Part shown: positions 1-9,602 of the stretch, piece after piece | Layout of the letters: every line of letters begins with the position of its first letter | Numbering within the stretch: position 1 is the stretch's first letter | DNA from: Prevotella sp. | Lineage (GTDB): Bacteria; Bacteroidota; Bacteroidia; Bacteroidales; Bacteroidaceae | Assembly (NCBI GenBank): GCA_017964785.1 | Contig: JAGCRH010000033.1 | Location: 1 to 44,147, forward strand | Direction: 5' to 3' | Length of the DNA stretch: 44,147 nt | Position numbers and translations under genes: made by a program | The notes under the pieces: model-generated | Told to the model about the DNA's origin: nothing | Seen by the model: only the letters and a program-made list of their open reading frames with translations | Database searches by the model: none

Positions 1-117
1 ATTAGAAATTGTGATTACCTTGCTAAACAATGATTAAAATAATGTAAATTTTCACCTTTTTGCGAACAATCATATCATAATTTCCAATTTCTCATTTCTC
101 ATTTCTCATTTTTTTTG

Positions 118-125
118 TACCTTTG
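118..125 (+). promoter_or_regulatory. Bacteroidota -7 promoter box (TACCTTTG)
   Basis: TACCTTTG follows a T-run and lies only 9 nt before the ATG at 135. With the usual spacing of this promoter class, transcription would start about 3 nt before the ATG, so the mRNA may be almost leaderless. Three 7-bp repeats of ATTTCTC (87-107) lie directly upstream. Confidence 0.7.
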
Positions 126-134
126 CAGCCGATT

Positions 135-899
135 ATGAGTACAATTATCTATCCATCACCCATCTTCGGCCCCGTACACAGCCGTCGTCTGGGCATTTCA
201 TTGGGCATCAACCTGCTGCCTGCCGATGGCAAGGTGTGCTCCTTCAACTGCATCTACTGCGAGTGTGGCTTCAACGAAGACCACCGCCCCACCCTGCCGA
301 TGCCTACACGGGAGGAGGTTGCCACCAAACTCGAAGAGAAACTCCGTCAGATGGTTGCCGACGGTCAACTACCTGATGTACTGACTTTTGCGGGCAATGG
401 CGAGCCTACCTGTCATCCTCATTTTGCGGAGATCATCGACGATACCATTCGCCTGCGCAACCAGTATTGTCCAAGGGCGAAGGTATCCGTGCTGAGCAAT
501 GCCACGATGATCCACCGCCAGACCGTACACGATGCCCTGATGCGGGTGGACAACAATATCTTGAAACTCGACACCGTCGACCCTATATATATAAATAAGG
601 TGGACCGTCCCAACGGAGCCTACGATGTAAACAGGATCATCGAAGGCATGAAGGCATTCAATGGCCATCTCATCATCCAGACCATGTTTATGCGCGGCAC
701 CGATGTAGATAACACAGGCGAGGAATATGTCGCTCCCTGGTTAGAAGCAGTAAAGGTCATCAAACCCCAACAGGTGATGATCTACACCATCGAACGCGAG
801 ACCCCCACCCAAGGTCTACTCAAGGCCACTCACGAACAACTCGATGCCATCCGCGACAGAGTCATCGCTGCAGGCATCCCCTGCACCGCCTCCTACTGA
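135..899 (+). CDS. Radical SAM protein (COG0731-like)
   Basis: This is a 254-residue radical SAM enzyme. The cluster motif CSFNCIYC (Cys35, Cys39, Cys42) is the CX3CX2C set that binds a 4Fe-4S cluster and S-adenosylmethionine. The following FAGNGEPTCHPHF stretch fits the SAM-binding beta-strand region of the family. The N-terminal YPSPIFGPVHSRRLGISLG is typical of the Tyw1-related group often labelled COG0731; the substrate is unknown. I chose the ATG at 135 over an in-frame TTG at 123, because the TTG lies inside the promoter box. The gene converges with the phosphatase gene on the other strand and their ends overlap by 7 nt (893-899). It stands alone under its own promoter. Confidence 0.88.
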   Translation: MSTIIYPSPIFGPVHSRRLGISLGINLLPADGKVCSFNCIYCECGFNEDHRPTLPMPTREEVATKLEEKLRQMVADGQLPDVLTFAGNGEPTCHPHFAEIIDDTIRLRNQYCPRAKVSVLSNATMIHRQTVHDALMRVDNNILKLDTVDPIYINKVDRPNGAYDVNRIIEGMKAFNGHLIIQTMFMRGTDVDNTGEEYVAPWLEAVKVIKPQQVMIYTIERETPTQGLLKATHEQLDAIRDRVIAAGIPCTASY

Positions 900-2920
900 T
901 TGTTCCACTTGATGGCGAGCATCGTAAGATCGTCGCTCTGCTCGGCATCGCCCACAAAGTGATGGACAGCATTGGTCATCTGCTCAATCAGTTGGGCTGG
1001 TGAAACATCCTGCTCGCCAAGCATCTGCTCAGCCACCTTGAAGATGCGTGACTCGCCAAACAACTGATGATCCTTCTCTTCTGCCTCTGTCAGTCCGTCG
1101 GTATACAGGAAGATGAGGGTGCCTGGGGCAATCACCGTTTCCTGCGCTTCAAACTCCCATCCTGACATGGTGCCGAGAGGAAGGTTAGAAGAACAAGGCA
1201 ACAACTCAACACGCTTTTCCCTGACGTTCAGCAGCAGAGGCGCATCATGACCGCCATTGCAATACGTGAGACGACCGGTTTTCAGGTCGAACGTCCCAGT
1301 AAAGAAGGTAACAAACATATTTGAGTCGTTATGATTAGCCAGGGCCTCGTTCATTTGGCTCATAATGCGATTGGGTTCGTCAACATGCATAGAGACGATA
1401 CGGAACAGGGTCCTCGAAACAGCCATCACCAATGAGGCAGGAACACCCTTGCCAGAGACATCACCGACACAGAAGAACAATTTGTCGTCGCGGATATAGA
1501 AATCATAGAGGTCTCCACCCACCTCCTTGGCAGGTGTCAGGCATCCATAGATATCAATGTCGTTACGTTCCGGATAAGGCGGATAATGCTTCGGAATCAT
1601 CGACATCTGAATATCACTGGCCACCTTTAATTCTCCCTCGATACGACCCTTCTGCTCATTGACGCGCTTCAGTTCTTCCATCTGCTCCGTAAGGGATGTC
1701 TGCATCATGGCAAACGAATCGTGGAGATGCCTCATCTCGTCGTTCGAACGAATCTGAGGCAAAGAGGCATTCAGGTTGCCCTGGGCTATACTGTCGGCAG
1801 ATTTAGCAAAGAGCGTCAGAGGCTTTGTGACACGTCTCAGGATGCGACGGCAGACAGCAAACAGAACGATCAGTCCCAGGAACATGACAACCATGATGAT
1901 GATGGCAGAGCGCATCGAACGGTAGATAATCAACTTATAAGGGATGACGGTAGCCATCGACCAGCCTGTGCGTTCTATCGGCGCATAGTGGATAATAAAC
2001 TTCGTACCATCGCGGTAGATGTATTTCATGCCCGCCTTGCCATTGGCCATTTCATAGCCGATCTGTCTGTCATTGCTGTCGTTCGATTTCGCGGAGTAAG
2101 TGAAGTAACTATCATTCAGGATACGTTCGCGCAGCGGATGAGCGATATAGGTTCCGCCTTTGCCTATTATAAAAGTATATGCATGATTATATAGGAATGC
2201 ACTGTCGACTACCACTTCTTCCGACGCCTCTTCATCGTCGCTCAGATTAAAGCCCAAGACCTTCCGATTGAAGTCAATGTCGCTTTTCTTCAAAAGGTCT
2301 GTCAGCCAGTCCAACGACACGTCAGCCGTCAAGATGCCATACATCTTGCCATTGGCATCATAGAGGGGATGCGAGAAGGTGGTCATCATCTGCTCACCTC
2401 CACCATAATCATAATAGGGTTCGCTCCAGCAGTTCTTATTCTGATACTTGGGCGTCCGATACCAGTCCATATAATGATACTTATAGTCGTCGGTACCCAA
2501 CTGCTTCGTCCGTATCTCTCCATTCACGTCACGATAGGCGTATGGCGAGAATTGTTCTCCCTTCGAGGGATAATAATAGGGTTCAAAGGCCACGGTGGAG
2601 CCGATGATATTCGGATTAGACTCCAACAGACTGAGAACGATGCCATACATGCCATCAGGATTGGAGAGTGTTGACTCCACGTCAGGAGCCGTGTTCTCCA
2701 CAGCCACTTCCACAGCCCCCAGCACACTGTTGATATGCTGATTGGCAATCTCCATTCGGCTTTGCGCATTCTCTGTCGACTCTGCAAACATCGCTGTTGA
2801 ACTGAGATAGGTGACAATCAGCGTGATAATGATGAATACAACTATCACCGTGAGCATCACCCAAAAAGTGAGTCTGGCGTAAAGTGTATGGAATGGTGAA
2901 AATCTATCTGATAACTTCAC
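893..2920 (-). CDS. Membrane sensor with Cache and HAMP domains and SpoIIE-type PP2C phosphatase
   Basis: This is a 675-residue signalling protein. It has a TM helix (about 17-40), an extracytoplasmic dCache-like region (about 45-365), a second TM helix (about 370-393), a HAMP segment (about 395-450), a coiled linker, and a C-terminal SpoIIE/PP2C phosphatase domain (about 465-672). Metal-binding motifs are visible as GGDLYDF, GDVSGKG, YTDGLTEAE and SDDLTMLAI. The family dephosphorylates serine or threonine on anti-sigma-factor antagonists or similar partners; the partner here is unknown. The start is a GTG at 2920, one base after the stop of the lpxA-like gene. An in-frame opening continues into lpxA, but it has no credible start and would precede the TM helix with a low-complexity tail. 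It is probably the last gene of the efflux operon. Confidence 0.85.
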   Translation of the reverse strand: MKLSDRFSPFHTLYARLTFWVMLTVIVVFIIITLIVTYLSSTAMFAESTENAQSRMEIANQHINSVLGAVEVAVENTAPDVESTLSNPDGMYGIVLSLLESNPNIIGSTVAFEPYYYPSKGEQFSPYAYRDVNGEIRTKQLGTDDYKYHYMDWYRTPKYQNKNCWSEPYYDYGGGEQMMTTFSHPLYDANGKMYGILTADVSLDWLTDLLKKSDIDFNRKVLGFNLSDDEEASEEVVVDSAFLYNHAYTFIIGKGGTYIAHPLRERILNDSYFTYSAKSNDSNDRQIGYEMANGKAGMKYIYRDGTKFIIHYAPIERTGWSMATVIPYKLIIYRSMRSAIIIMVVMFLGLIVLFAVCRRILRRVTKPLTLFAKSADSIAQGNLNASLPQIRSNDEMRHLHDSFAMMQTSLTEQMEELKRVNEQKGRIEGELKVASDIQMSMIPKHYPPYPERNDIDIYGCLTPAKEVGGDLYDFYIRDDKLFFCVGDVSGKGVPASLVMAVSRTLFRIVSMHVDEPNRIMSQMNEALANHNDSNMFVTFFTGTFDLKTGRLTYCNGGHDAPLLLNVREKRVELLPCSSNLPLGTMSGWEFEAQETVIAPGTLIFLYTDGLTEAEEKDHQLFGESRIFKVAEQMLGEQDVSPAQLIEQMTNAVHHFVGDAEQSDDLTMLAIKWNNQ

Positions 2921-2921
2921 A

Positions 2922-3698
2922 TTATTTACACATAATCCCTCGTGACTTCTCGAGGAACTGGATGATGGTCTGTATCTCGGGACCGTCGGGCACCTGTTCC
3001 TTGATCTGGTTGACGACATCAAACACACTCGTCTTTCCATGGAACAGCAGACGGTAGGCATTGGCGATGTGCTTCTGCACCTTCTCGTCGATACCTGCCT
3101 CGTGCATCATCGTGTTGTTAGGCCCACCGTATTCGAGGGGTTTACCGCCGGCAATGACGAAGGGTGGGATGTCCTGTGAGAACGAGGTGCCGGCCTGAAT
3201 CATTGCCAGGCGTCCCACACGGGTGTTGGCGTTCTGGATGGCCGAGCTGGAAAAGATGACACCATTGTGGATCTCGCAGTCGCCCGCAACCTTCACACCA
3301 TAGCCAAACACGCAGTGGTCGCCCACCACCGTGTCGTGACTGATATGCACGCCTTCCAAGAGGAAGTTGTTGTTACCGATCTTCGTCACGCCATCGCGAT
3401 GGGTACCACGGTTGATGACCACATTCTCGCGGATGACATTGTTGTCGCCAATCTGTACATACGACTTCTCACCACGGAAGTTGAAGTCCTGTGGCAGGGC
3501 GGCAATGACAGAGCCCTGGTGGATCTTGTTGCTCTTTCCGATGCGCGAGCCGTCGCAGATGCTGACGAAGGGGAAGATGATACAGTTGTCACCGATCTCC
3601 ACATCGTCCTCGATATATACGAAGGGGAATATCTTACAGTTGTTGCCGATCTTCGCCTTTGGGCTGATCTCGGCTTTGGAACTTATTTCACTTGCCAT
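2922..3698 (-). CDS. lpxA: LpxA-family acyl-ACP UDP-N-acetylglucosamine O-acyltransferase
   Basis: This 258-residue protein is built from left-handed beta-helix hexapeptide repeats (for example KIGNNC, EIGDNC, QIGDNN, KIGNNN). The family transfers a hydroxyacyl chain to UDP-GlcNAc in the first step of lipid A synthesis in the cytoplasm. The segment HISHDTVVGDHC holds the histidine that matches the LpxA catalytic His, and IRENVVINRGTHRDG matches the conserved substrate loop. The C-terminal helical part (HIANAYRLLFHGKTSVFDVV) is also LpxA-like. It starts 12 nt after the efflux channel gene and ends one base before the phosphatase start. The usual lpxA partners (lpxC/fabZ, lpxD, lpxB) are not next to it, so it may be a second, specialised copy; that is inference. 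Confidence 0.85.
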   Translation of the reverse strand: MASEISSKAEISPKAKIGNNCKIFPFVYIEDDVEIGDNCIIFPFVSICDGSRIGKSNKIHQGSVIAALPQDFNFRGEKSYVQIGDNNVIRENVVINRGTHRDGVTKIGNNNFLLEGVHISHDTVVGDHCVFGYGVKVAGDCEIHNGVIFSSSAIQNANTRVGRLAMIQAGTSFSQDIPPFVIAGGKPLEYGGPNNTMMHEAGIDEKVQKHIANAYRLLFHGKTSVFDVVNQIKEQVPDGPEIQTIIQFLEKSRGIMCK

Positions 3699-3710
3699 AA
3701 TTCATCCGTT

Positions 3711-5090
3711 TTATTTTGCACCTCCGCCTAAAGCCTGGTACAAGTTAACTACTGACTGCATCTTATAGAACTGATCCTGCACCTGCGAGATCTGGGCATT
3801 GAGGAGGTTCGACTGTGCGGAGATGACCTCGAGGTAGGTGGTGTTGCTGGATGACTCCATCAACTTCCTCGTGTCCTCCACGTTCTGCGTCAGCACAGCC
3901 ACGCGCTTGGCATCGAGTTCAGCCTTCTCAGCATAGGAGTTGTACGACACAAGGGCATTCGACACCTCGTTGCCGGCCTTGTAGATGGCGTTCTGCCAGT
4001 TGTTGAAGGCTTGCTCATATTTGTCCTGCGCCACTTTCAGACCAGCCACGATCTGTCCGTGCTGGAAGATGGGCTGCACCAGACTACCCACTGCCGAAAG
4101 GAGCATCTTACCGGGATTCACCAAGCCATTGTTATTCGTAAAGGCGGCTGTTCCCGTCACGGTGATACTCGGATAGAAACGGCTACGGGCCGTTTCCACA
4201 TCGTAGAAGCACTGGGCGAGTGCCATCTCGTATGAATGCACGTCGGCACGGTTGTTAAGCATCTGGATACCCACACCGGCAGAGAGTTCCGTTGGCAGAC
4301 TCTGACCGGCAAACGTACCACGCTGGATGGTCTGTCCGGGTTGTCCGAGCAACAGCGAGAGGGAGTTCTCCATCTCACGGATCTGACGCAGCAAGTCCAC
4401 CTTCTGTGCCTGCACCTGATAGTAGGCAGCCTCAGCACTCTGCACAGCGGTAGAACGATAGCCGATACGGTTCTCATGCATGAACTGCATCTTCTCCCAC
4501 GTCTCCTTCGTGAGTTGCTCCATGTTGGTGCTGATCTCCACCTGTCGGTCGAGCATCAGCAGCGTGTAATAGAGGTTGGCGATGGCAGAGATGACATTGG
4601 TCTTCACCACCGTCTGATAGTCCTTGGTGGCGATGAGTTGCATCTGTGCCGAGCGCTTCACGCTGAGCAGGTTGCCGAAGAGGTCGACATTCCACGATGC
4701 ACTGACGGGCAGTGAGTAGGCCTTCGTGGGGGTAGCCCCGTCGAACGACGACAGGGTGCCTTGCGGCGAGAGTGCCACTGAGGGCAGGAAGGCGAGTTTA
4801 GCAACCTTCAGTGCCTGATTGATCATATCCACGTTGAGGGCGGCATTCAACAGGTCGGGATTATTGTCGAGTCCCTGCTGGATGAGCGCCTGCAACTGCG
4901 GGTCGGTGAAGACACTGCGCCACGGCATGTTGCCGAACGACGTGGTATCGCTGACAGCGAGCGTATCGGTAAGCGACACGGGGTCGCGCACGATACCGTC
5001 GGCCTTCACCTCCGGACGCTCGTACTTATTATAGAGTCCGCAACTCGACAGCAGCAGGGCTGCGGACAGATATACCATTACTTTCTTCAT
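3711..5090 (-). CDS. Outer membrane efflux lipoprotein, TolC/OprM family
   Basis: This is a 459-residue outer membrane channel for the tripartite pump encoded just upstream. The N-terminus MKKVMVYLSAALLLSSCG is a lipoprotein signal with the acceptor cysteine at residue 17, as in OprM-type channels. Two OEP repeats follow (about 60-255 and 270-455), with long Ala- and Gln-rich coiled-coil stretches such as TYLEVISAQSNLLNAQ. I chose the ATG at 5090, which gives the lipobox directly; a longer opening would add 27 residues that run into the pump gene. The start is one base after the pump's stop codon, so translation is likely coupled. Confidence 0.9.
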   Translation of the reverse strand: MKKVMVYLSAALLLSSCGLYNKYERPEVKADGIVRDPVSLTDTLAVSDTTSFGNMPWRSVFTDPQLQALIQQGLDNNPDLLNAALNVDMINQALKVAKLAFLPSVALSPQGTLSSFDGATPTKAYSLPVSASWNVDLFGNLLSVKRSAQMQLIATKDYQTVVKTNVISAIANLYYTLLMLDRQVEISTNMEQLTKETWEKMQFMHENRIGYRSTAVQSAEAAYYQVQAQKVDLLRQIREMENSLSLLLGQPGQTIQRGTFAGQSLPTELSAGVGIQMLNNRADVHSYEMALAQCFYDVETARSRFYPSITVTGTAAFTNNNGLVNPGKMLLSAVGSLVQPIFQHGQIVAGLKVAQDKYEQAFNNWQNAIYKAGNEVSNALVSYNSYAEKAELDAKRVAVLTQNVEDTRKLMESSSNTTYLEVISAQSNLLNAQISQVQDQFYKMQSVVNLYQALGGGAK

Positions 5091-5091
5091 A

Positions 5092-8000
5092 TTATTTCTC
5101 CAGTTCATAGTCTTGTGGTTTAGAATGTGCATATTGAGCCAGTTCGGCAGCCACCTCCGGATTCTCCTCATCCTCGAACTTCATCGGACGGAACTTCTCC
5201 TGCAATGACTGGAAGATGACGAAGAGCGTCGGCACCACGAAGATCTGCAATAGCGTACCGATGAGCATACCACCTACGGCAGCAGCACCCAGCGTCTGGT
5301 TACCGTTCTTGCCGACACCCGATGCGAACATCATCGGCAGCAGACCGACGACCATCGCCAGTGAGGTCATCAGGATAGGACGCAGACGAGCAGCGGCACC
5401 TAAGACAGCCGACCACGAGATGGCCATACCCGTCTCACGGCGCTCCAGGGCGAACTGCACGATCAGGATAGCGTTCTTCGCCAACAGTCCGATCAGCATG
5501 ATCAGTGAGATCTGCATGTATATATCGTTGGCATGACCGAAGATCATCGTGAAGAGGAAACAGCCAGCCAGTCCGAAGGGCACGGAGAGGATGACGCACA
5601 ACGGCAGGATGTACGACTCATACTGTGCCGACAGGATGAGGTAGATGAAGACGACGCACAACAGGAAGATGATGCCAGTGGTGTTCGATGCCTTGGCCTC
5701 CTCACGCGTCAGACCCTGATACTCGTAGGAATATCCGGCAGGCAGCATGTCGGCAGCCACCTTCTCGGCAGCCTTGATAGCCTCACCGGTAGAATAGCCG
5801 TCAGCCACCGTCGCCGTCACATTGATAGACGTAAACAGGTTGAAGCGGTTGATGTTCGACGGACCGTAGACACGCTCCAGACGACAGAACTCCTGAATGG
5901 GCGCCATTCCCGCAGGCGTACGTACATATATATTATTAAGCGACTCCACCGTCATACGGGTATCAGGCGAGGCCTGGATCATCACACGGTAGAGTTTACC
6001 GTAGGCATTGAAGTTTGAGGCATAGAGACCGCCGTAGTAGCCCTGCAGTGTGGTGAGGATGGTCGAGGGCGAGATACCGCTCTGCTTACACTTCGCCACA
6101 TCCACATGGATCATATACTGCGGATAACTGGGGTTATACGATGTCTGTGCCATCTGGAACTCCGGCAGTTTGTTCAGTTCGGCGATATAATCCTTCACGA
6201 TGCCGAAGAATTTCTCCAGACTACCACCCGTACGGTCCTGCATCACGATCGACACACCACTGTTGGCAGAGAAGCCCGGGATCATTGGCGGCTGGAAGGC
6301 CAGGATGGAAGCATCCTTGATATGAGCCGTCTTGATGAATATCTGTGCGATGACACCCGTGGCTTCCGACGGATCGAGGAAGAAACGGTAGATACCGTCG
6401 CCCTGCCACAGTCCGCTGAGTTTCCAGAAGAAGCCATGCTGACGCTCAGAGAACGGTTTCAGTTTCAGGATGAACGTAGCCTGGTCGGAGCCCGAACCGG
6501 CAATGAAGTTATAACCCTGGATCTGTTCACGGCTCTGGATGGCGGGGTCGGCAGCCAGGATGCTGTCCACCTCGCTGATCACCTGCTTTGTACGGGCCAC
6601 GGAGGTGGCTGGCGGCATGGAGATGGTACAGAAGAGCGTACCCGTATCCTCCGAAGGCACCAGACCCGTCTTGGTGGTGAGGAGCGTCGTCACCAGCACG
6701 GCAATACCGATAATCACGGCGATGCCGATGGCCAACGGCTTGCGCACCAGTTTCTCCACGCGGTTCTTGTATTTGCCCAGCACCTTGTCGTAAGCCGTAT
6801 TAAAGGCAGCATGGAAACGGTCTATACGCGACATCTTCACCTCATGCCCGTCCTTGTCGTGCGGTTTAAGGAAGATGGCACAGAGAGCCGGCGACAGTGT
6901 CAGGGCGTTGAGTGCCGAGATGAAGATAGACACAGCCATCGTCACACCGAACTCACGGTAGAACGTTCCAGATGTACCGCCGATGAACGACACGGGGATA
7001 AACACCGAGGCCATCACGAGTGTGATGGAGATGATGGCACCCGAGATCTCGTTCATGGCATCGATAGAGGCCGTCAGCGTCGACTTGTACCCTTGGTCCA
7101 ACTTCGCATGCACGGCCTCTACCACCACGATGGCATCATCCACCACGATGGCGATGGCCAGAAGCAAAGCCGACAGCGTCAGCAGGTTGATGGAGAATCC
7201 GAATACATTCAGGAAGAAGAACGTACCAATCAGTGACACCGGCACGGCAATCAATGGGATGAGTGTCGAACGCCAGTCCTGCAGGAACACGTAGATCACG
7301 ATGAACACCAGCAAGAGGGTGAAGAACAGCGTGAACACCACCTCCTCGATAGAGGCGTACAGGAATTCCGTCACGTCGTAGTTGATCTTATATTCCATGC
7401 CCGGAGGGAACAGTTTGGCCTGTTCCTCCAACTCAGCCTTCACCTGCTTGGCAATCTCGTTGGCGTTAGAACCGGCAATCTGCTGCACCATACCCAGCAC
7501 TGAGGGCTGGTTGTTGTTCTTCATCGAGACCGAATACTGCTGTCCGCCCAGTTCAATCTTGGCAATATCCTTCAGTTTCAGCGTCGTTCCGTCAGCCCTG
7601 CTCTGGATGATGATGTTACCAAACTCCTCAGGTGTCTTCAGACGACCGGTATAGCGCATGGAGTATTCATAGGCCACGTTGGCATTCTCACCGAAGATAC
7701 CTGGAGCCGCCTCGATATTCTGCTCTGCCAGCACACCACTGATGTCACTCGGCATCAGGTTGTACTGCTTCATCACGTCGGGCTTCAGCCAGATACGCAT
7801 AGAGTAAGTCTTCAGACCCGGGCTCTGCACGTCACCCACACCCTGAATACGCTTGATGGCAGGCACGATATTGATATTGTTATAGTTCGTCAGGAACTCA
7901 TCGTCGTAGCGACCGTCCTTGGAGGTCAGCGTAAACATCAGCACCTGTGAGGTCTGACGCTTCATCACCGTCACACCGATACGCGTCACCTCGGCAGGCA

Positions 8001-8352
8001 ACAGCGCCAGTGCCTGCTGCACACGGTTCTGCACGTTGACGGCACACATATCGGCATTCATGCCCTGACGGAACAGCACACTGATCTGTGCCGATCCGGC
8101 ACCAGCCGACGACGAGATATAGTCCATACCCTCCACACCGTTGATACTCTCTTCCAACGGCACGATCACGGAGTTCTTCACCGTCTCTGCGTCGGCACCA
8201 GGATAACTGGTCCATACCGCTACGGTTGGCGGTGCAATATCTGGATACTGCTCAATAGGCAGCGACACCAGTCCGATAAAGCCCAGCAAGACGATGACAA
8301 TGGAGATCACCGTCGAGAGCACCGGGCGTTTGATAAAATTCGTAAAAGTCAT
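5092..8352 (-). CDS. RND multidrug efflux pump, HAE1/AcrB family inner membrane subunit
   Basis: This 1086-residue proton-driven exporter is normal in length for the family. It opens with the HAE1 signature MTFTNFIKRPVLSTVISIVI, followed by a large periplasmic loop with the GVEGMDYISS motif. The TM4 proton-relay pair is intact as Asp405-Asp406 in AIVVDDAIVVVEA, matching AcrB Asp407 and Asp408. A second TM bundle and porter loop follow in the C-terminal half, ending with a hydrophilic tail. It sits between the adaptor (19-nt gap) and channel genes, so all three parts of the pump come from one operon. Substrates cannot be read from sequence; the family exports drugs, bile acids or detergents. 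Confidence 0.95.
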   Translation of the reverse strand: MTFTNFIKRPVLSTVISIVIVLLGFIGLVSLPIEQYPDIAPPTVAVWTSYPGADAETVKNSVIVPLEESINGVEGMDYISSSAGAGSAQISVLFRQGMNADMCAVNVQNRVQQALALLPAEVTRIGVTVMKRQTSQVLMFTLTSKDGRYDDEFLTNYNNINIVPAIKRIQGVGDVQSPGLKTYSMRIWLKPDVMKQYNLMPSDISGVLAEQNIEAAPGIFGENANVAYEYSMRYTGRLKTPEEFGNIIIQSRADGTTLKLKDIAKIELGGQQYSVSMKNNNQPSVLGMVQQIAGSNANEIAKQVKAELEEQAKLFPPGMEYKINYDVTEFLYASIEEVVFTLFFTLLLVFIVIYVFLQDWRSTLIPLIAVPVSLIGTFFFLNVFGFSINLLTLSALLLAIAIVVDDAIVVVEAVHAKLDQGYKSTLTASIDAMNEISGAIISITLVMASVFIPVSFIGGTSGTFYREFGVTMAVSIFISALNALTLSPALCAIFLKPHDKDGHEVKMSRIDRFHAAFNTAYDKVLGKYKNRVEKLVRKPLAIGIAVIIGIAVLVTTLLTTKTGLVPSEDTGTLFCTISMPPATSVARTKQVISEVDSILAADPAIQSREQIQGYNFIAGSGSDQATFILKLKPFSERQHGFFWKLSGLWQGDGIYRFFLDPSEATGVIAQIFIKTAHIKDASILAFQPPMIPGFSANSGVSIVMQDRTGGSLEKFFGIVKDYIAELNKLPEFQMAQTSYNPSYPQYMIHVDVAKCKQSGISPSTILTTLQGYYGGLYASNFNAYGKLYRVMIQASPDTRMTVESLNNIYVRTPAGMAPIQEFCRLERVYGPSNINRFNLFTSINVTATVADGYSTGEAIKAAEKVAADMLPAGYSYEYQGLTREEAKASNTTGIIFLLCVVFIYLILSAQYESYILPLCVILSVPFGLAGCFLFTMIFGHANDIYMQISLIMLIGLLAKNAILIVQFALERRETGMAISWSAVLGAAARLRPILMTSLAMVVGLLPMMFASGVGKNGNQTLGAAAVGGMLIGTLLQIFVVPTLFVIFQSLQEKFRPMKFEDEENPEVAAELAQYAHSKPQDYELEK

Positions 8353-8370
8353 ATCTTTTTCTAAATTAGA

Positions 8371-9543
8371 TTACTTCATGGCATCCACGATGTCGCCGGC
8401 ACTCATGGCCTTGGCCTGCTCCTGAATCTTCTGCTGGTAGCGCTCCGGTGTGATGGGAACGATCTCCATACCGTCCGTCAGTTTCGTGATACCGTTGGTC
8501 ACATATTTGTCGCCCACCTTCAGGCCGTCGGTCACGATGTAGTTGTTACCGTCGGTCTGCGGATCCACCTGGATCTCGGTGTACTTGACCTTATTATCCG
8601 TGCCTAAGGTGTAGACGAACTTCTTGTTCTGAATCTCCGACACACAACTCTGCGGAATGACGATGGCGGCCGAGTTGCTCTTCGGGATGATGATCGAACC
8701 GGAGCCACCGCTCTTCAATATGCGCTCAGGGTTGGGGAACACGGCGATGACCTGAATCGAACCCGTCGCAGGATCGATCACACCACTCATCTTCGTCACC
8801 TTACCCTCGTGGCCGTAGATGGAACCGTCGGCCAACTGCAACTGCACGTTCGGCATGGCACCCATGGCGGCCTTCTGACCACCCTCTGCCTGTGACATCA
8901 TCAGCGCGTCCTTCTCCGTCAACGAGAAATACACCTCCATCGACGAGTTGTTCGACACCGTGGTCAGCACCGAAGCCGTATTCACCAGCGCACCCTTCTT
9001 GAAGGGCAGCGTACCAACGACACCGGCAGCGGGACTCTTCACATAGCAGAAACTCAGCATCTCCTTAGCCGAAGCCAGAGAGGCCTCTGCCTGTGACAGA
9101 CCGGCCTTGGCCTGCTCATACTGGTTGGTGGCCGACTGCAACTCGAAGTCGCCGATGACCTTGCTCTCAAACAGTTTCTGGGCATTCTCATACGAGAGTT
9201 TGGCCGTATTACAGGAGGCCTGGGCCGTATTCACCGAAGCCTGGGCCTGACGCACCTGAGCCTGATAGGTCACGTTGTCAACCACGAAGAGCACCTGTCC
9301 GGCACCCACCGACTGACCTTCCTTCACGTTGATCTGAGTGATGAATCCCTGTACCTTCGGTGATATCTGCACATCCTGCACACCCTTGATGGTTGCCGGA
9401 TAAGTGGTCTGCATCTGGGTACTCGACGTACCGACGGTCACCACCGGATACTCGTTGTCGCCGAATGTCGGACGACCACCGCCACCACTGCACGATGCCA
9501 TCAGCATCGCACCGGCAGCAAACATTAAAATCTTCTTTTTCAT
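8371..9543 (-). CDS. RND efflux periplasmic adaptor (membrane fusion) lipoprotein
   Basis: This 390-residue adaptor links the inner membrane pump to the outer membrane channel. The N-terminus MKKKILMFAAGAMLMASC is a lipoprotein signal with cysteine at residue 18. The lipoyl-like halves flank a coiled-coil hairpin rich in Ala, Gln and Ser (about 90-160, with AQVRQAQASVNTAQASC), followed by beta-barrel and membrane-proximal domains (EVYFSLTEKDALMM, then QVDPQTDGNNYIVTDGLKVG). The ATG at 9543 is preferred because a longer opening would begin upstream of the promoter at 9590-9597. It is the first gene of the operon, with a palindrome at its promoter that may be an operator. Confidence 0.93.
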   Translation of the reverse strand: MKKKILMFAAGAMLMASCSGGGGRPTFGDNEYPVVTVGTSSTQMQTTYPATIKGVQDVQISPKVQGFITQINVKEGQSVGAGQVLFVVDNVTYQAQVRQAQASVNTAQASCNTAKLSYENAQKLFESKVIGDFELQSATNQYEQAKAGLSQAEASLASAKEMLSFCYVKSPAAGVVGTLPFKKGALVNTASVLTTVSNNSSMEVYFSLTEKDALMMSQAEGGQKAAMGAMPNVQLQLADGSIYGHEGKVTKMSGVIDPATGSIQVIAVFPNPERILKSGGSGSIIIPKSNSAAIVIPQSCVSEIQNKKFVYTLGTDNKVKYTEIQVDPQTDGNNYIVTDGLKVGDKYVTNGITKLTDGMEIVPITPERYQQKIQEQAKAMSAGDIVDAMK

Positions 9544-9589
9544 ACTGAATCTATTGTTATTACTGATATTTCTAACGGCTATCAAAGTG

Positions 9590-9597
9590 CAAAGGTA
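9590..9597 (-). promoter_or_regulatory. Promoter -7 box of the RND efflux operon
   Basis: On the minus strand TTTTTGTACCTTTGCA contains the consensus TACCTTTG box, 46 nt before the adaptor ATG. A perfect palindrome lies 5 nt upstream, where the -33 element is expected. Confidence 0.7.
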
Positions 9598-9602
9598 CAA
9601 AA

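Noticed and set aside
893-3061. Longer phosphatase reading frame starting inside lpxA
   Set aside because: The extra 47 residues are low-complexity Ser/Arg reverse reading of lpxA codons with no start signal; GTG at 2920 gives a normal short cytoplasmic N-terminus.
6106-7236. Plus-strand 376-codon frame opposite the RND pump
   Set aside because: It lies inside a strongly conserved pump gene, is rich in His, Asp and Arg from reverse-strand codons, and has no recognisable motifs or start signals.
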